Positions 53,226 through 62,257 of a stretch of DNA of 64,000 nucleotides are shown here, one piece after another. Each line of letters starts with the position of its first letter. Position 1 is the first letter of the stretch. The notes under the pieces are model-generated. The model did no database searches. It was not told where the DNA came from and saw only the letters and a list, made by a program, of their open reading frames with translations. The stretch is from an uncultured Porphyromonadaceae bacterium (lineage in GTDB: Bacteria; Bacteroidota; Bacteroidia; Bacteroidales; Muribaculaceae). The position numbers and the translations under genes were made by a program. The DNA lies in assembly GCA_937989585.1 (NCBI GenBank), contig CALKRW010000054.1, positions 1 to 64,000 on the forward strand, written 5' to 3'.

Positions 53226-55289
53226 ATGCGAGTATCTATCTTCATACTGCTCATATATATGATGGGGGCCTTAAAAGCCATTGCGCAGAACGAGGAGCCT
53301 GATTCTATGGGTATATCGCGAGAACTTGATGAGATTGTTGTGACTGCGCCCGAAAATCAGACTATTGGCAACAAAATCTTTTTCTATCCAACAAAGGAAC
53401 TTAAAAATGTCACGAACAACGGAGTCCAACTTCTTGCAGGTCTGCAAATTCCCGATTTGATCATAAATCCGGCTACCGGGTCTATTGAAAGATTGGGCGG
53501 TGGCAGGTTGTCCATAAGGATCAACGGTCGACCTGCATCTCAAACAGATATTACATCCCTTTCACCAAAGGATATTACAAAGGTGGAGTATACCCCAAAC
53601 CCGGGTGTGAGATATGGAGATGCAATGGGTGTGATAGATATAACTGTTAAACTACGCGAAACAGGCTATGGAGTGTGCCTCAATCTGCTCCAGTCTGTAA
53701 ACCGTGGATGGGGAAATTATACCGGAGCATTGAAATATACATCCGGTCGTAGTGAATGGACTCTTGATTTTCAGTCCAATCCCATGTGGCGAATGTCTGC
53801 TTTCCGTGATAATTCGGAGCATTATCTCCTGTCAGACGGGACTAAGATCATGCGTCTGGAGAATGGCATAAAGGCACCGAACAGGATGGCTTCTCACCGG
53901 GTGTCTTTGCAGCACTCCTATGCGATAGGCAGCAAGTTCTTGTTGAACACCCAATTACGCATATTCAACAAGAATGATCGCTATTTATCTGAGGGTGATA
54001 TAACAACTGTAATCGGCGATGAGATTACAGACGATTTTGAGCGCGAAGAATTACCGGTAAGATCTACACAGATTGACTTGGATGTCTATCTGCATTGGAA
54101 AGCGAACAAATCCAATAAACTGTATTTTAATATAATACCAACTGTAATGGATGGCTCGAATGACCGCCGTTATCAGACATCAGAGGTGGAGTTATATTCC
54201 AACATATCCAACCGTGGATACAGGTTGTTTGGTGAAGGCGTTTGGGAATGTCGAATCGGGAACGGCATCCTCACGTCCGGCATACGAAGTTTTGGCGAGT
54301 GGAACGAGGCAGACTATAATAATTCTGGAAACATCAATGAGAAAAGTTTCATGGGAAGCTTATTTGCCGAGTGGAAACAGACCTTGGATAAGATTCAGTA
54401 TAGCATCGGAATAGGAGGAACAGCATATAGTGTTAGAGAGCCGTTGAAACACGATTATTACAATGCTAATCCTCGTATATATTTCCGATATACTCCTGTC
54501 TCATGGGGCGGAATCTCCTTTATAGGAAATGTAACCACAGTATCTCCCACAGTGAATCAACTTAACCCGGTTCGTCAACAAGTTGACAATTATCAATGGA
54601 GCGAAGGCAATCCCGGCGTTTCCGCATTTCAGCAATATGACACAAAAATAGAAGTTGACGGCAGATTAAAGGATATATCGTTAAAAATTACCCTCGCCGA
54701 CACCTACAACCATAATCCAATAATGGGAGCCAAGAGATATATGGATAATCAAATAGTTAAGTCTTACTATAACTCAGGTTATAACAATAATTTTATAGTC
54801 AAGGCTCAGCTTAGACTGCCGATATTCATAAAACAGTTGAATCTGTCTTTGGAAGGGGGCTGGCACAAGACTGTCAGCAAAGGCCTTAACTATCGCCATG
54901 ATTATTCACAACCATTTATAAACGCACAGTTAATGTATGTGGATGGACCGTGGTGGATCATGCTGAAATATAATACTACTTACAACGCTCTGTGGGCAGA
55001 AGATATTTATAGCACCAATAACAATATGCTTAATATCGGTGTAGGCTATACATACCGTAGTGCTACTTTTATGGCGGGAGTTTTAAATCCTATTGGAAAT
55101 ATCAGTGTTAAAAGCCGGGATTTGAACGCGATTGCCGGATTTGACAGGGAATATCAAGTATCATCGACCCGTCAGTTATTTTGGATCGGGATCACGTTAA
55201 ATCTCTACAAAGGTAAGAAGCGAAGTGCATCACAACGCAAGTTAAACAATTCTCAAACATATGAATCAATAAACAATGTAAAGAAATGA
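53226..55289 (+). CDS. outer-membrane beta-barrel protein of the TonB-receptor type
   Basis: A protein of 687 residues. A signal peptide (MRVSIFILLIYMMGALKAIAQ) precedes a short plug-like domain (LDEIVVTAPEN, then RLSIRINGRP, TKVEYTPNPGVRYGD) and a C-terminal barrel with alternating strands; the N-terminal carboxypeptidase-regulatory domain common in such proteins is missing. It matches the outer-membrane beta-barrel family (OMP_b-brl_3-like) more than a full TonB receptor. Its codons are AT-richer than the neighbours, suggesting transfer. Its stop overlaps the DUF2141 gene start by 4 bp. Confidence 0.83.
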   Translation: MRVSIFILLIYMMGALKAIAQNEEPDSMGISRELDEIVVTAPENQTIGNKIFFYPTKELKNVTNNGVQLLAGLQIPDLIINPATGSIERLGGGRLSIRINGRPASQTDITSLSPKDITKVEYTPNPGVRYGDAMGVIDITVKLRETGYGVCLNLLQSVNRGWGNYTGALKYTSGRSEWTLDFQSNPMWRMSAFRDNSEHYLLSDGTKIMRLENGIKAPNRMASHRVSLQHSYAIGSKFLLNTQLRIFNKNDRYLSEGDITTVIGDEITDDFEREELPVRSTQIDLDVYLHWKANKSNKLYFNIIPTVMDGSNDRRYQTSEVELYSNISNRGYRLFGEGVWECRIGNGILTSGIRSFGEWNEADYNNSGNINEKSFMGSLFAEWKQTLDKIQYSIGIGGTAYSVREPLKHDYYNANPRIYFRYTPVSWGGISFIGNVTTVSPTVNQLNPVRQQVDNYQWSEGNPGVSAFQQYDTKIEVDGRLKDISLKITLADTYNHNPIMGAKRYMDNQIVKSYYNSGYNNNFIVKAQLRLPIFIKQLNLSLEGGWHKTVSKGLNYRHDYSQPFINAQLMYVDGPWWIMLKYNTTYNALWAEDIYSTNNNMLNIGVGYTYRSATFMAGVLNPIGNISVKSRDLNAIAGFDREYQVSSTRQLFWIGITLNLYKGKKRSASQRKLNNSQTYESINNVKK

Positions 55290-55657
55290 AGAAGTTATTA
55301 TTTATCTTCGCATTGATAGCGATATGCGTCAGTGCTAAAGCCAAGACTCCGGCCTATACAATCATCTTTAGCGAGTTACCCTATACCGAGGGAACTCTCT
55401 ATGTCTCTGCGACATGCGAAGACAAGGAACTACTCAGAGTCGCAATCGAGGTAGAAGAAGATTCGATTGTAATCCCTGTTGATTTCTCTGAGGCTATGGG
55501 CAAGGAACTGTCTATACGAGCCTTTCAGGATCTCGACGAGGACAAGCAGCTTAAATTCGACATCTACGGCCGTCCTGCAGAGCCATTTCTGCAAACAAGA
55601 CTCATCCCTCAAAAAGAAACAACGGACTACAACTTCAAGTTGACCGTATTGCAATAG
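55286..55657 (+). CDS. DUF2141-like exported protein
   Basis: A protein of 123 residues with a signal peptide (MKKLLFIFALIAICVSAKA). The beta-rich mature part (IIFSELPYTEGTLYVSATCEDKE, IRAFQDLDEDKQLKFDIYGRPAEP) fits DUF2141, whose members have FxDxNxNGxxD-type segments; here that part reads FQDLDEDKQLKFD. It is translationally coupled to the outer-membrane barrel gene, so they may function together at the envelope. Function unknown. A terminator follows. Confidence 0.82.
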   Translation: MKKLLFIFALIAICVSAKAKTPAYTIIFSELPYTEGTLYVSATCEDKELLRVAIEVEEDSIVIPVDFSEAMGKELSIRAFQDLDEDKQLKFDIYGRPAEPFLQTRLIPQKETTDYNFKLTVLQ

Positions 55658-55676
55658 CGCAATTCATTAGATGAAG

Positions 55677-55716
55677 ACAGGTAACCTAGACAATGACGCA
55701 GTGGTTACCTGTTTTA
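55677..55716 (+). terminator. terminator of the barrel-DUF2141 operon
   Basis: ACAGGTAACC (55677-55686) pairs with GGTTACCTGT (55703-55712), followed by TTTATT. Confidence 0.82.
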
Positions 55717-55856
55717 TTATCAGCATACGGAACATTTCCTAATATCCCATCCACTGCCCGTATATTTTTTTCAAAAAAAATTTGCTTCCGAAAATTTTTT
55801 TTCAAAATTTTGCCAATCTATTCAGACGGCGGAGCATTTTCGCCCCTCCGATGTCG

Positions 55857-56283
55857 TACCTTTGCATCAGCGTTCAAGGCTGATCGGTTTCAGTTGGTGT
55901 TTTGGTGAGTATATCAACTGTGTGTTCTTAAACATTATTGTTAACCTTTAACTCTTAATCAACTATGTTCCCAAGAAACAAAAATCCTGCTTAGCGTACC
56001 AACCATCCCGCACCATATTTGTACGGACGCCGATTCTTTGGCGTCCGCCCCCGGACCTCCATCAATCCAAATCCCCGAGGATATCGGGATTTCCAGGATT
56101 CTCGGGCTTCTGTGGAATCCCGTCCCTCTCGGATTTATGACCAAGTATTATGTCATAGTTACAAGTCCACTTCGACTCTTATAACTCTGACCCAAACCCA
56201 TTACGACCTTTACACCTGCTGAAACCGACCAACCGAACGCAAAACAAACATCCACTCACCAACCAATCAGGGCCCTGATTTTT
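55857..56283 (+). ncRNA. candidate transcription unit with no clear product
   Basis: TACCTTTG (55857-55864) begins it, with an ATCAGC/GCTGAT hairpin right after (55866-55884), and a small terminator-like AATCAG-GGCC-CTGATT-TTT (56265-56283) ends it. In between, ATG at 55965 opens a 9-codon peptide (MFPRNKNPA) stopped by TAG; the same frame then stays open for another 75 codons to TGA (56220). GGACGCC/GGCGTCC (56025-56046) forms a hairpin. It may be a small RNA, a leader, or a broken gene. No -33 TTTG is seen. Confidence 0.4.
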
Positions 56284-56382
56284 AACCCAAACCCTATTCA
56301 TAAACCATTTATCTTATGAGACATACTCCTTTCATACAAATATTCCGACATAACAGGCTGTCTATTCACCCGCCCCCGAAGT

Positions 56383-56880
56383 TCACAGTCTTACATACGG
56401 TTCATCTGAACCGGGCGACTCGAAATTGCTGCAGAATTCTCGAAGTTGAGCATCGGGAATGACAATATCGTTCGGACCTTTGCCTTGACGGGAGGCAAGG
56501 CGGTCCCGCAGTGTTTCATACCCTGCATCGAGAAACACAAGCAAAGGCTCAACGCCGTGTCGCCGGCATATCTCTCTGACGGTCTGCCGACGACCGCGTT
56601 TGCACATCGTTGAGTCGACAACAACCTTACACCCCCTCGTCAGCAGGCTTTCAAGTACGGCGTCAATCTCATTCCTGACCTCACCGAAAAGTTCCTGCTG
56701 CCCGGACCATGGCAGCGATGTAAAATCGCCGCCATAACGTCTCCATGCCAGCTCGTCAGCCGAAACCCGGATAAAGCCATGTTCCTCCAAAGCCTTTGCG
56801 AGACAGGTTTTTCCGGAACCGCTGACTCCGCATGTAAGGACTACTCTTGCAGAAGTTATTTCAGATGTCAGTTCACGCAT
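56383..56880 (-). CDS. P-loop kinase, AAA_33/polynucleotide-kinase-like
   Basis: A protein of 165 residues. Walker A is GVSGSGKT (residues 18-25), a second region reads VSADELAWRRYGG and a later VVVDSTMCKRG fits the nucleoside-kinase group that includes polynucleotide kinase and zeta-toxin-like domains. It would phosphorylate a small molecule or nucleic acid end; the target is unknown. There is no antitoxin-like gene beside it, so a zeta toxin is unlikely. Its start is 18 bp after the TonB receptor stop, in the same direction, so they may be co-transcribed. Confidence 0.85.
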   Translation of the reverse strand: MRELTSEITSARVVLTCGVSGSGKTCLAKALEEHGFIRVSADELAWRRYGGDFTSLPWSGQQELFGEVRNEIDAVLESLLTRGCKVVVDSTMCKRGRRQTVREICRRHGVEPLLVFLDAGYETLRDRLASRQGKGPNDIVIPDAQLREFCSNFESPGSDEPYVRL

Positions 56881-56898
56881 TTTGCCATTCTCTTTAAA

Positions 56899-58773
56899 TT
56901 AGAATTTCCACTCCAAGCCGGCCATGACGGTGGCACGTGGCATGGGGAAACCGTACTCTATCTGATATTTCGAGGCAGTCAGGTTCTCGCCCTTGACAAA
57001 AATTGTCAGCGGATTCTTAAGCGGGAATGTGTATGCCGCCCTCGCACCAAGCAGGGCATAGTCTTCCTTGCTCTCCTCGGTGTTCAGTCCCCATATGCCC
57101 ATGCAGTCGAGTGTGAACTGCCAGCGTCCGGGAGTGTAGGAGACCTCGCCGTAGACTTTGTTTTTTGGTGCGCCGACAATGCGTGTGTCGGTATGCAGAT
57201 AGGCATAGTTGGCATTGAACTGCCATTCACGGCCGATATTGTATGAGGCATCGATTTCAAAGCCCTTGTTTATGAAACGTCCCGAATTGACATTATGCGG
57301 ACGGCCGTCAACACGCACTGTCTGTATCATGTTCTCACCCTTGATATAGTAAAGGGCGAGGCCCATGTTAAGACGGCGGTCGAACGCCCACTGTCGCAGT
57401 TCGACCTCGAAACTGTTCATCCGTTCGGGCTTGAGGTCGGGGTTGTGTGGAGGATACATATAGAGTTCGCGGATGGTGGGTGAGCGGAAGCCCTTGCCAT
57501 AGGAGAACTTGATGCGGTTCGAGGACATCGGACGTAACACAAAACCGGCCTGCGGCACCCATTCGTTGCCGAATTGCGAGGAATGTTCGAGACGCACACC
57601 GGCATTCAGCGAAAGGACATCGTTGAAGAAGGCCTGTTGCATCATGGCGTAGCCGGCAATCTCATTTACATGCTTCTCGATTATCGGCTCTTCCTCCGAG
57701 GTGATTTTATCGGTATTGTAGGCCCGGCCGCCCCAGTGCTTGAAGTCCAGACCCACGCTCAGGTCGTTTCCGCGCCACGGACGGATGCTCTGATAGAGCG
57801 TCACGCCCATGTTGTAATCCTTGGAATGGAAAAGGAACGTGCGGGGCCTGTTCTGCGAGTCAAGACCGTCGTCGATATCATGCTTGCCCCAGTTAACATA
57901 GCCCTGGATGCCGCCTGAAGTGACGTCATAGCGGTTCTTGACATAGACCGCTGTCGTAAGGCGCAACTGTTTTGCCCACATTCCGAGTGGCAGATCGCGA
58001 TAGCACGAACCGGGATTGTCCGCCTTGGTTTCTGTCACCATTGCATTGACACCGGCTTCCCAGTGCGGGTTGAATTCCCGGGACAGCGACACATACTGGT
58101 TGGCGAGCCAATATCCCATCCCGCGGCGGTTCCCGTCGGAACGTTCATACGATGCGGCGGCGAAAGCACGCCATCCTTCTTTCTTATAACCGGCCTTGGC
58201 CCCATATTTCATGGTCCCGTATGAGCCCGCCTGTCCGCGTACCGAGCCACTGAATCCGTCAGCCGTTGCACGACGGGTGATAAAATTGACCGAGCCGCCC
58301 ATCGCCCCCGAGCCGTAAAGCAGGGACGAAGGTCCGCTGACGACCTCCACACGCTGGATGTCATTGGTGACATAGGTGTCGGGGAGCGAGTGTCCGAAAA
58401 TTCCGGCCCACTGGGGCTGTCCGTCAATCAGGAAAAGGACCTTGTTGCCTCCGCCAACACCACGGATATAAGTCGAACCTGAAGCACCTCCGCTGACACC
58501 ATATCCGGCTACTCCGCGCTCGGTGACAAACATGCCGGGCACACGTGTCTCGAGGACAGGAAGGATATTGGTTTCGGTCGAATTGTCTATTATGTCGCTG
58601 CCGATGATTTTCACATCAAGAGGTAGGAGTGGCACCGGAGCCTTTGCAGCAGTCTCCACTATCACGACCTCTCCAAGTACATTCGCAGTATCGGCGTCAG
58701 CGTTCCTCTGTGCCATGGCCGACATATCTGTGGCGGCCAACGCCAAAGCGACGCTGAAAAGCAATGATTTCAT
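56899..58773 (-). CDS. TonB-dependent outer-membrane receptor
   Basis: A protein of 624 residues. A signal peptide (MKSLLFSVALALAATDMSAMA) leads to a TonB box region (GEVVIVETAAKAPV), a plug domain (STYIRGVGGGNKVLFLIDGQPQW, QRVEVVSGPSSLLYGSGAMGGSVNFITRR) and a 22-strand-type barrel ending in Phe (AGLEWKF). The short N-terminus lacks a SusC-type extension, so a metal-chelate or vitamin B12/siderophore-like receptor is more likely than a glycan one. The ligand is not clear. It has its own promoter and a P-loop kinase gene 18 bp downstream. Confidence 0.92.
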   Translation of the reverse strand: MKSLLFSVALALAATDMSAMAQRNADADTANVLGEVVIVETAAKAPVPLLPLDVKIIGSDIIDNSTETNILPVLETRVPGMFVTERGVAGYGVSGGASGSTYIRGVGGGNKVLFLIDGQPQWAGIFGHSLPDTYVTNDIQRVEVVSGPSSLLYGSGAMGGSVNFITRRATADGFSGSVRGQAGSYGTMKYGAKAGYKKEGWRAFAAASYERSDGNRRGMGYWLANQYVSLSREFNPHWEAGVNAMVTETKADNPGSCYRDLPLGMWAKQLRLTTAVYVKNRYDVTSGGIQGYVNWGKHDIDDGLDSQNRPRTFLFHSKDYNMGVTLYQSIRPWRGNDLSVGLDFKHWGGRAYNTDKITSEEEPIIEKHVNEIAGYAMMQQAFFNDVLSLNAGVRLEHSSQFGNEWVPQAGFVLRPMSSNRIKFSYGKGFRSPTIRELYMYPPHNPDLKPERMNSFEVELRQWAFDRRLNMGLALYYIKGENMIQTVRVDGRPHNVNSGRFINKGFEIDASYNIGREWQFNANYAYLHTDTRIVGAPKNKVYGEVSYTPGRWQFTLDCMGIWGLNTEESKEDYALLGARAAYTFPLKNPLTIFVKGENLTASKYQIEYGFPMPRATVMAGLEWKF

Positions 58774-58817
58774 ATAGATTTAGCAAATAAATGTCAACGT
58801 GTTTATTTTAGCGTGTG

Positions 58818-58848
58818 CAAAATTACATCATTTTGACCTTACTGCAAA
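58818..58848 (-). promoter_or_regulatory. promoter of the TonB receptor gene
   Basis: On the minus strand TTTG (58848-58845), 19 bp, TAATTTTG (58825-58818). The leader is about 40 nt. No cobalamin or other riboswitch fits in this 160-bp divergent gap. Confidence 0.72.
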
Positions 58849-58923
58849 AATTTGGGATTTCACATAACACGTGAAGTCTTTCAATTTTTACACAACTGAT
58901 GTTAAAATCTCGTGATTTTTGCC

Positions 58924-58931
58924 TAAATTTG
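58924..58931 (+). promoter_or_regulatory. -7 box of prmA
   Basis: TAAATTTG ends 5 bp before the ATG at 58937, so the message would have almost no leader. The -33 box is not clear. Confidence 0.5.
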
Positions 58932-58936
58932 TCGCT

Positions 58937-59782
58937 ATGAATGATTACCGTCAAGTACGCATAGACATGCGCCCGGCCTCCGACGACGCCTCGGACCTCA
59001 TGGCCGCCTTCCTTGCCGATATCGGCTACGAGAGTTTTGTCCCTGACGAGAAAGGCCTCACCGCCTTTGTCCCCGACAAGGACTTCGATTCCGTCGCACT
59101 GAAAGAAATAATCGGCGACTTTCCCATCGACACAGAGATAACCTATTCCGACGAACTTGTGGTTGGTCGAGACTGGAACAGCGAGTGGGAGAAGAATTAC
59201 TTCCAGCCAATTGTTGTCGGCGACCGCTGCGTAATACATTCCAGTTTCCACACCGACGTTCCCAAGGCCCAATACGACATTGTCATCGATCCCAAGATGG
59301 CATTCGGCACTGGCCACCATGCCACGACCTCACAGGTAATCGAGGCACTGCTGTCACTGAATCTCGAAGGAAAAAGCCTTATCGACATGGGCACCGGAAC
59401 TGCCATCCTCGCCATATTGTCGTCAATGCTCGGCGCCCGCGAGGTCACCGGAATCGAGATTGACGGTTTCGCATACGAGAACGCCCTTGAGAATGCAAGA
59501 TTAAACAACTGCTCAAACATCCGTCTTATAAACGGCGATGCATCAGCGCTTGATAATATTAATCCCGCAGACGTTTTTGTCGCCAACATCAACCGTAACG
59601 TCATCACTGCCGACATTGACAGATACGCCGCAAGACTTGTCAGCGGTGGCGTAATGGTTCTGAGTGGCTTTTATTTAGAAGATATTCCTAAAGTCTTACT
59701 TGCAGCAAAGCCATTCGGACTAGCCGAACTTCACCACACCGGCCGGGACAGATGGGCATGCCTGTTGCTGACCAAGAACTGA
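58937..59782 (+). CDS. prmA: ribosomal protein L11 methyltransferase
   Basis: A protein of 281 residues from the ATG at 58937; a frame start at 58919 lies within the promoter. It methylates L11 with S-adenosylmethionine. An N-terminal substrate domain (YRQVRIDMRPASDDASDLM) is followed by the Rossmann SAM domain with MAFGTGHHATTSQ, SLIDMGTGTAILAI and the DVFVANINRN motif, then a C-terminal GFYLEDIPKV. The length is typical. Divergent from the TonB receptor. Confidence 0.94.
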   Translation: MNDYRQVRIDMRPASDDASDLMAAFLADIGYESFVPDEKGLTAFVPDKDFDSVALKEIIGDFPIDTEITYSDELVVGRDWNSEWEKNYFQPIVVGDRCVIHSSFHTDVPKAQYDIVIDPKMAFGTGHHATTSQVIEALLSLNLEGKSLIDMGTGTAILAILSSMLGAREVTGIEIDGFAYENALENARLNNCSNIRLINGDASALDNINPADVFVANINRNVITADIDRYAARLVSGGVMVLSGFYLEDIPKVLLAAKPFGLAELHHTGRDRWACLLLTKN

Positions 59783-59814
59783 TTAACATAAAACACTGGA
59801 CATTCAATTGATAA

Positions 59815-60480
59815 ATGAATAAATCCAAATCATTACTTCAAGTTTCTAAAATGCGATCCAGTATACTTCTGACAGGCGTCTTGCTCACGTTCGGAGCGTT
59901 ATCTGCTTCGGCAAATGACAGTGCTTCCGATACAGAAAAGCCGTATACCGAGACAGCAACCATCGGAGATACCGGAATCGGCAAATCCGGTGTATCGGAA
60001 GAAGAATTTCTGAGCCTGCATCGCCCGATGCGTTTCACCTGGGGAGCCGAACTCGAGGGTATGGTGGACATGTCCGGACACGACATGTCATCCTTAGGCA
60101 TCAATGCCTCGTTCGGTTTCGAATGGCAATGGATACGTTTCCTCGGTGTCGGCGCACAGGCAGACATCGCCGTGTCGAATTCATCCCGCATCTATCCCGT
60201 TTACGTCAACTTCCGCACCGACTTCTCGCGCAGGCGCCGACTTGTGTTCATGGACCTGCGCGGTGGCGCCGCTTTCGCGAACATCAACCGCATAGGCAAC
60301 ACCACATGCGGATATTTTTCCGGAGGCCTCGGCGTCACACTGGCTGCCGGTCGCAAATTCTCCTCACATATCATCGTCGGCTACACCTGGATTGGCCAAC
60401 ATCACTGCTACGAGGGTGACCGACTAGATAAATGCTCGGGCTTAAGTTACGCCCAGATGCGTTTCGGCATCACTTTCTAA
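59815..60480 (+). CDS. exported outer-membrane beta-barrel protein
   Basis: A protein of 221 residues from the ATG at 59815, or 209 from an ATG at 59851 (MRSSILLTGVLLTFGALSASA), which gives a cleaner signal peptide. The mature region has eight-strand porin-like pattern (WGAELEGMVD, SLGINASFGFEWQW, FLGVGAQADIAV, GGLGVTLAAGRKFSSHIIVGYTW) ending in Phe (FGITF), a typical outer-membrane barrel end. No substrate can be named. It lies between prmA and the SGNH gene, 33 and 84 bp away. Confidence 0.78.
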   Translation: MNKSKSLLQVSKMRSSILLTGVLLTFGALSASANDSASDTEKPYTETATIGDTGIGKSGVSEEEFLSLHRPMRFTWGAELEGMVDMSGHDMSSLGINASFGFEWQWIRFLGVGAQADIAVSNSSRIYPVYVNFRTDFSRRRRLVFMDLRGGAAFANINRIGNTTCGYFSGGLGVTLAAGRKFSSHIIVGYTWIGQHHCYEGDRLDKCSGLSYAQMRFGITF

Positions 60481-60502
60481 AAAGAGGCTCCTACCTTTCC
60501 TA

Positions 60503-60546
60503 TTAATTCTAAAAAACAAACCGGTTAATTCCAAAAAACAAACCGG
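60503..60546 (+). repeat. 22-bp tandem duplication
   Basis: Two head-to-tail 22-bp units (60503-60524, 60525-60546) differ at one position; the core is AAAAAACAAACCGG. They end 2 bp before the TATATTTG (60549-60556) of the next gene. Confidence 0.85.
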
Positions 60547-60548
60547 AC

Positions 60549-60556
60549 TATATTTG
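60549..60556 (+). promoter_or_regulatory. -7 box of the SGNH hydrolase gene
   Basis: TATATTTG, 8 bp before the ATG at 60565, directly behind the tandem 22-bp repeats. The -33 region is inside the repeats and has no TTTG. Confidence 0.5.
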
Positions 60557-60564
60557 TCTTTACC

Positions 60565-61680
60565 ATGAATCTAAGAAACACTATTCTTTCGGCTCTGGTG
60601 TTCGCCGCCATGACAGCCTTCGCCGCAGTGCCGGAGTACGTCAATGTCAACGCCAACAAAATCGAATCTAACGGCGACGACTGGACCGCTTTAAGAAGCA
60701 AGGTCGCGAAAACCATGAAAGGCGACACCGCGGACATCCGAATACTGCATATCGGCGACTCGCACATCCAGGCCGAATTTGTCACCAACCATCTCCGCGG
60801 ACTCCTCCAGAAACGATATGGCAACGCCGGCCGAGGCCTGATTTCCCCTCTGCGTCTGGCAGGAACCAACCAGCCGCATGACTACGCTGTCACGGCACAG
60901 GGCGGCGGAGACTGGACTCAGACTCGACTGCTGAAATATCCCTGGCCGGCAAAACCCAGCATGACGGGAATCTCCGCCCGTCCATCCGAATCAGCGACCG
61001 TCGTCTGGAAGCCACTTCTCGACGATCACAAGATAAAACATGCCGCATTCCTCACATCAGAAGGGCTGAAGACTGCTGAATACCCTACCCTTCAGGACAG
61101 CGTCACTCTCTCAGTCGCCCCCGGCACAAGCATCTATGGAGCAATCCTTGACAATGGCAAGAAAGGACTGCTGTACAGCGCCATAGGCAACAACGGAGCA
61201 TGCTACAACGATTATTCGCTGATAGACAATTTCGCAAGCCTGACCCGGGTTTTCAATCCCGACCTGATTGTTCTCTCGATGGGCACTAACGAAGGCTTCT
61301 CAACCATGACCGACGAGCAGATTGCCCGATCAGTCGATGACCTCGTCACTACGCTGCGCGACTACAATCCCGACGCGGCCATGCTGATACTTCTTCCAAT
61401 GGAAAGTCAGAAGAACCGCAATCACGGACACAAGCCGCTCTCGCCCTATTACGACATCAACAAACGGGTAGCAGAGGCAAAGGACATCATCAACGCGAGG
61501 GCGAAGGCGCTCGGCGTGCCGGTCTGGGATTTCTACACTATCGCGGGCGGTCAGGGAGCATCAGACAAATGGCTCGCCGACAAACTCATGAACAAGGACC
61601 GCATCCATCTGCTCAAGCCCGGGTATGAACTAATGGGAGAACTGCTCTACGACGCCTTAGTCCCCGCTCTGGAAAACTAA
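60565..61680 (+). CDS. exported SGNH/GDSL hydrolase
   Basis: A protein of 371 residues with a signal peptide (MNLRNTILSALVFAAMTAFA). The four SGNH blocks are present: block I HIGDSHIQAE (Ser66), block II GNNGACYN, block III MGTNEGF and block V DRIHLLKPGYELMG with catalytic Asp/His. The family includes acetyl esterases acting on glycans and peptidoglycan, as well as lipases; the substrate is unknown. The middle (about 150-220) is a beta-sandwich-like insert. It is followed by the carbonic anhydrase gene after 31 bp. Confidence 0.92.
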   Translation: MNLRNTILSALVFAAMTAFAAVPEYVNVNANKIESNGDDWTALRSKVAKTMKGDTADIRILHIGDSHIQAEFVTNHLRGLLQKRYGNAGRGLISPLRLAGTNQPHDYAVTAQGGGDWTQTRLLKYPWPAKPSMTGISARPSESATVVWKPLLDDHKIKHAAFLTSEGLKTAEYPTLQDSVTLSVAPGTSIYGAILDNGKKGLLYSAIGNNGACYNDYSLIDNFASLTRVFNPDLIVLSMGTNEGFSTMTDEQIARSVDDLVTTLRDYNPDAAMLILLPMESQKNRNHGHKPLSPYYDINKRVAEAKDIINARAKALGVPVWDFYTIAGGQGASDKWLADKLMNKDRIHLLKPGYELMGELLYDALVPALEN

Positions 61681-61711
61681 ACTCTTTCAAAAACTAAAAA
61701 CGGCCTAAAAA

Positions 61712-62257
61712 ATGATAGACGAGATACTTGAATATAACCGCCGCTTCGTTAACGAGGAAAGATACAAGGACTTCGCCACATCGAAATATCCCGACAAGCG
61801 CATAGCCATCGTGACATGCATGGACACACGCCTCACCCATCTACTTCCTGCCGCGTTAGGATTGAAGAACGGCGACGTGAAGATGATCAAAAATGCCGGA
61901 GGCACGATAACGAATCCCTTCGACTCGACAATGCGCTCGCTGCTCGTCGCCGTCTACGAACTCGGCGTAAACGAGATAATGGTAATCGGCCACACCGGTT
62001 GCGGCGTCCAGGGCATGAATGCCGAAGAGATGCTACACCTGATGCGCGAGCGCGGAATCGATGCCGAGCACATCTCGCTGATGCGCCACTGCGGAATCGA
62101 CCTCGACTCATGGCTCCACGGTTTCGACGACACGACTGCAGCCGTAAACGAGACCGTCGACCTCATCTCAAACCACCCCCTCATGGCCAAGGACGTGACC
62201 GTCCGCGGCTTCATCATCGACTCCGAGACCGGCAAACTGTCACCCCTCGGAGATTAA
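61712..62257 (+). CDS. beta-class carbonic anhydrase
   Basis: A protein of 181 residues. It hydrates CO2 to bicarbonate. The zinc-binding set is CMDTR (Cys36, Asp38, Arg40) and HTGCG (His94, Cys97), with AGGTITNP in between, as in the small beta class of Gram-positives and Bacteroidetes. Bicarbonate from it would help PEP carboxykinase and other carboxylations in a succinate-forming anaerobe; this is inference. It is probably transcribed with the SGNH hydrolase. Confidence 0.94.
   Translation: MIDEILEYNRRFVNEERYKDFATSKYPDKRIAIVTCMDTRLTHLLPAALGLKNGDVKMIKNAGGTITNPFDSTMRSLLVAVYELGVNEIMVIGHTGCGVQGMNAEEMLHLMRERGIDAEHISLMRHCGIDLDSWLHGFDDTTAAVNETVDLISNHPLMAKDVTVRGFIIDSETGKLSPLGD

Noticed and set aside
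56383..56880. Zeta toxin of a toxin-antitoxin pair
   Set aside because: No antitoxin-sized gene is adjacent and the neighbour is a TonB receptor.
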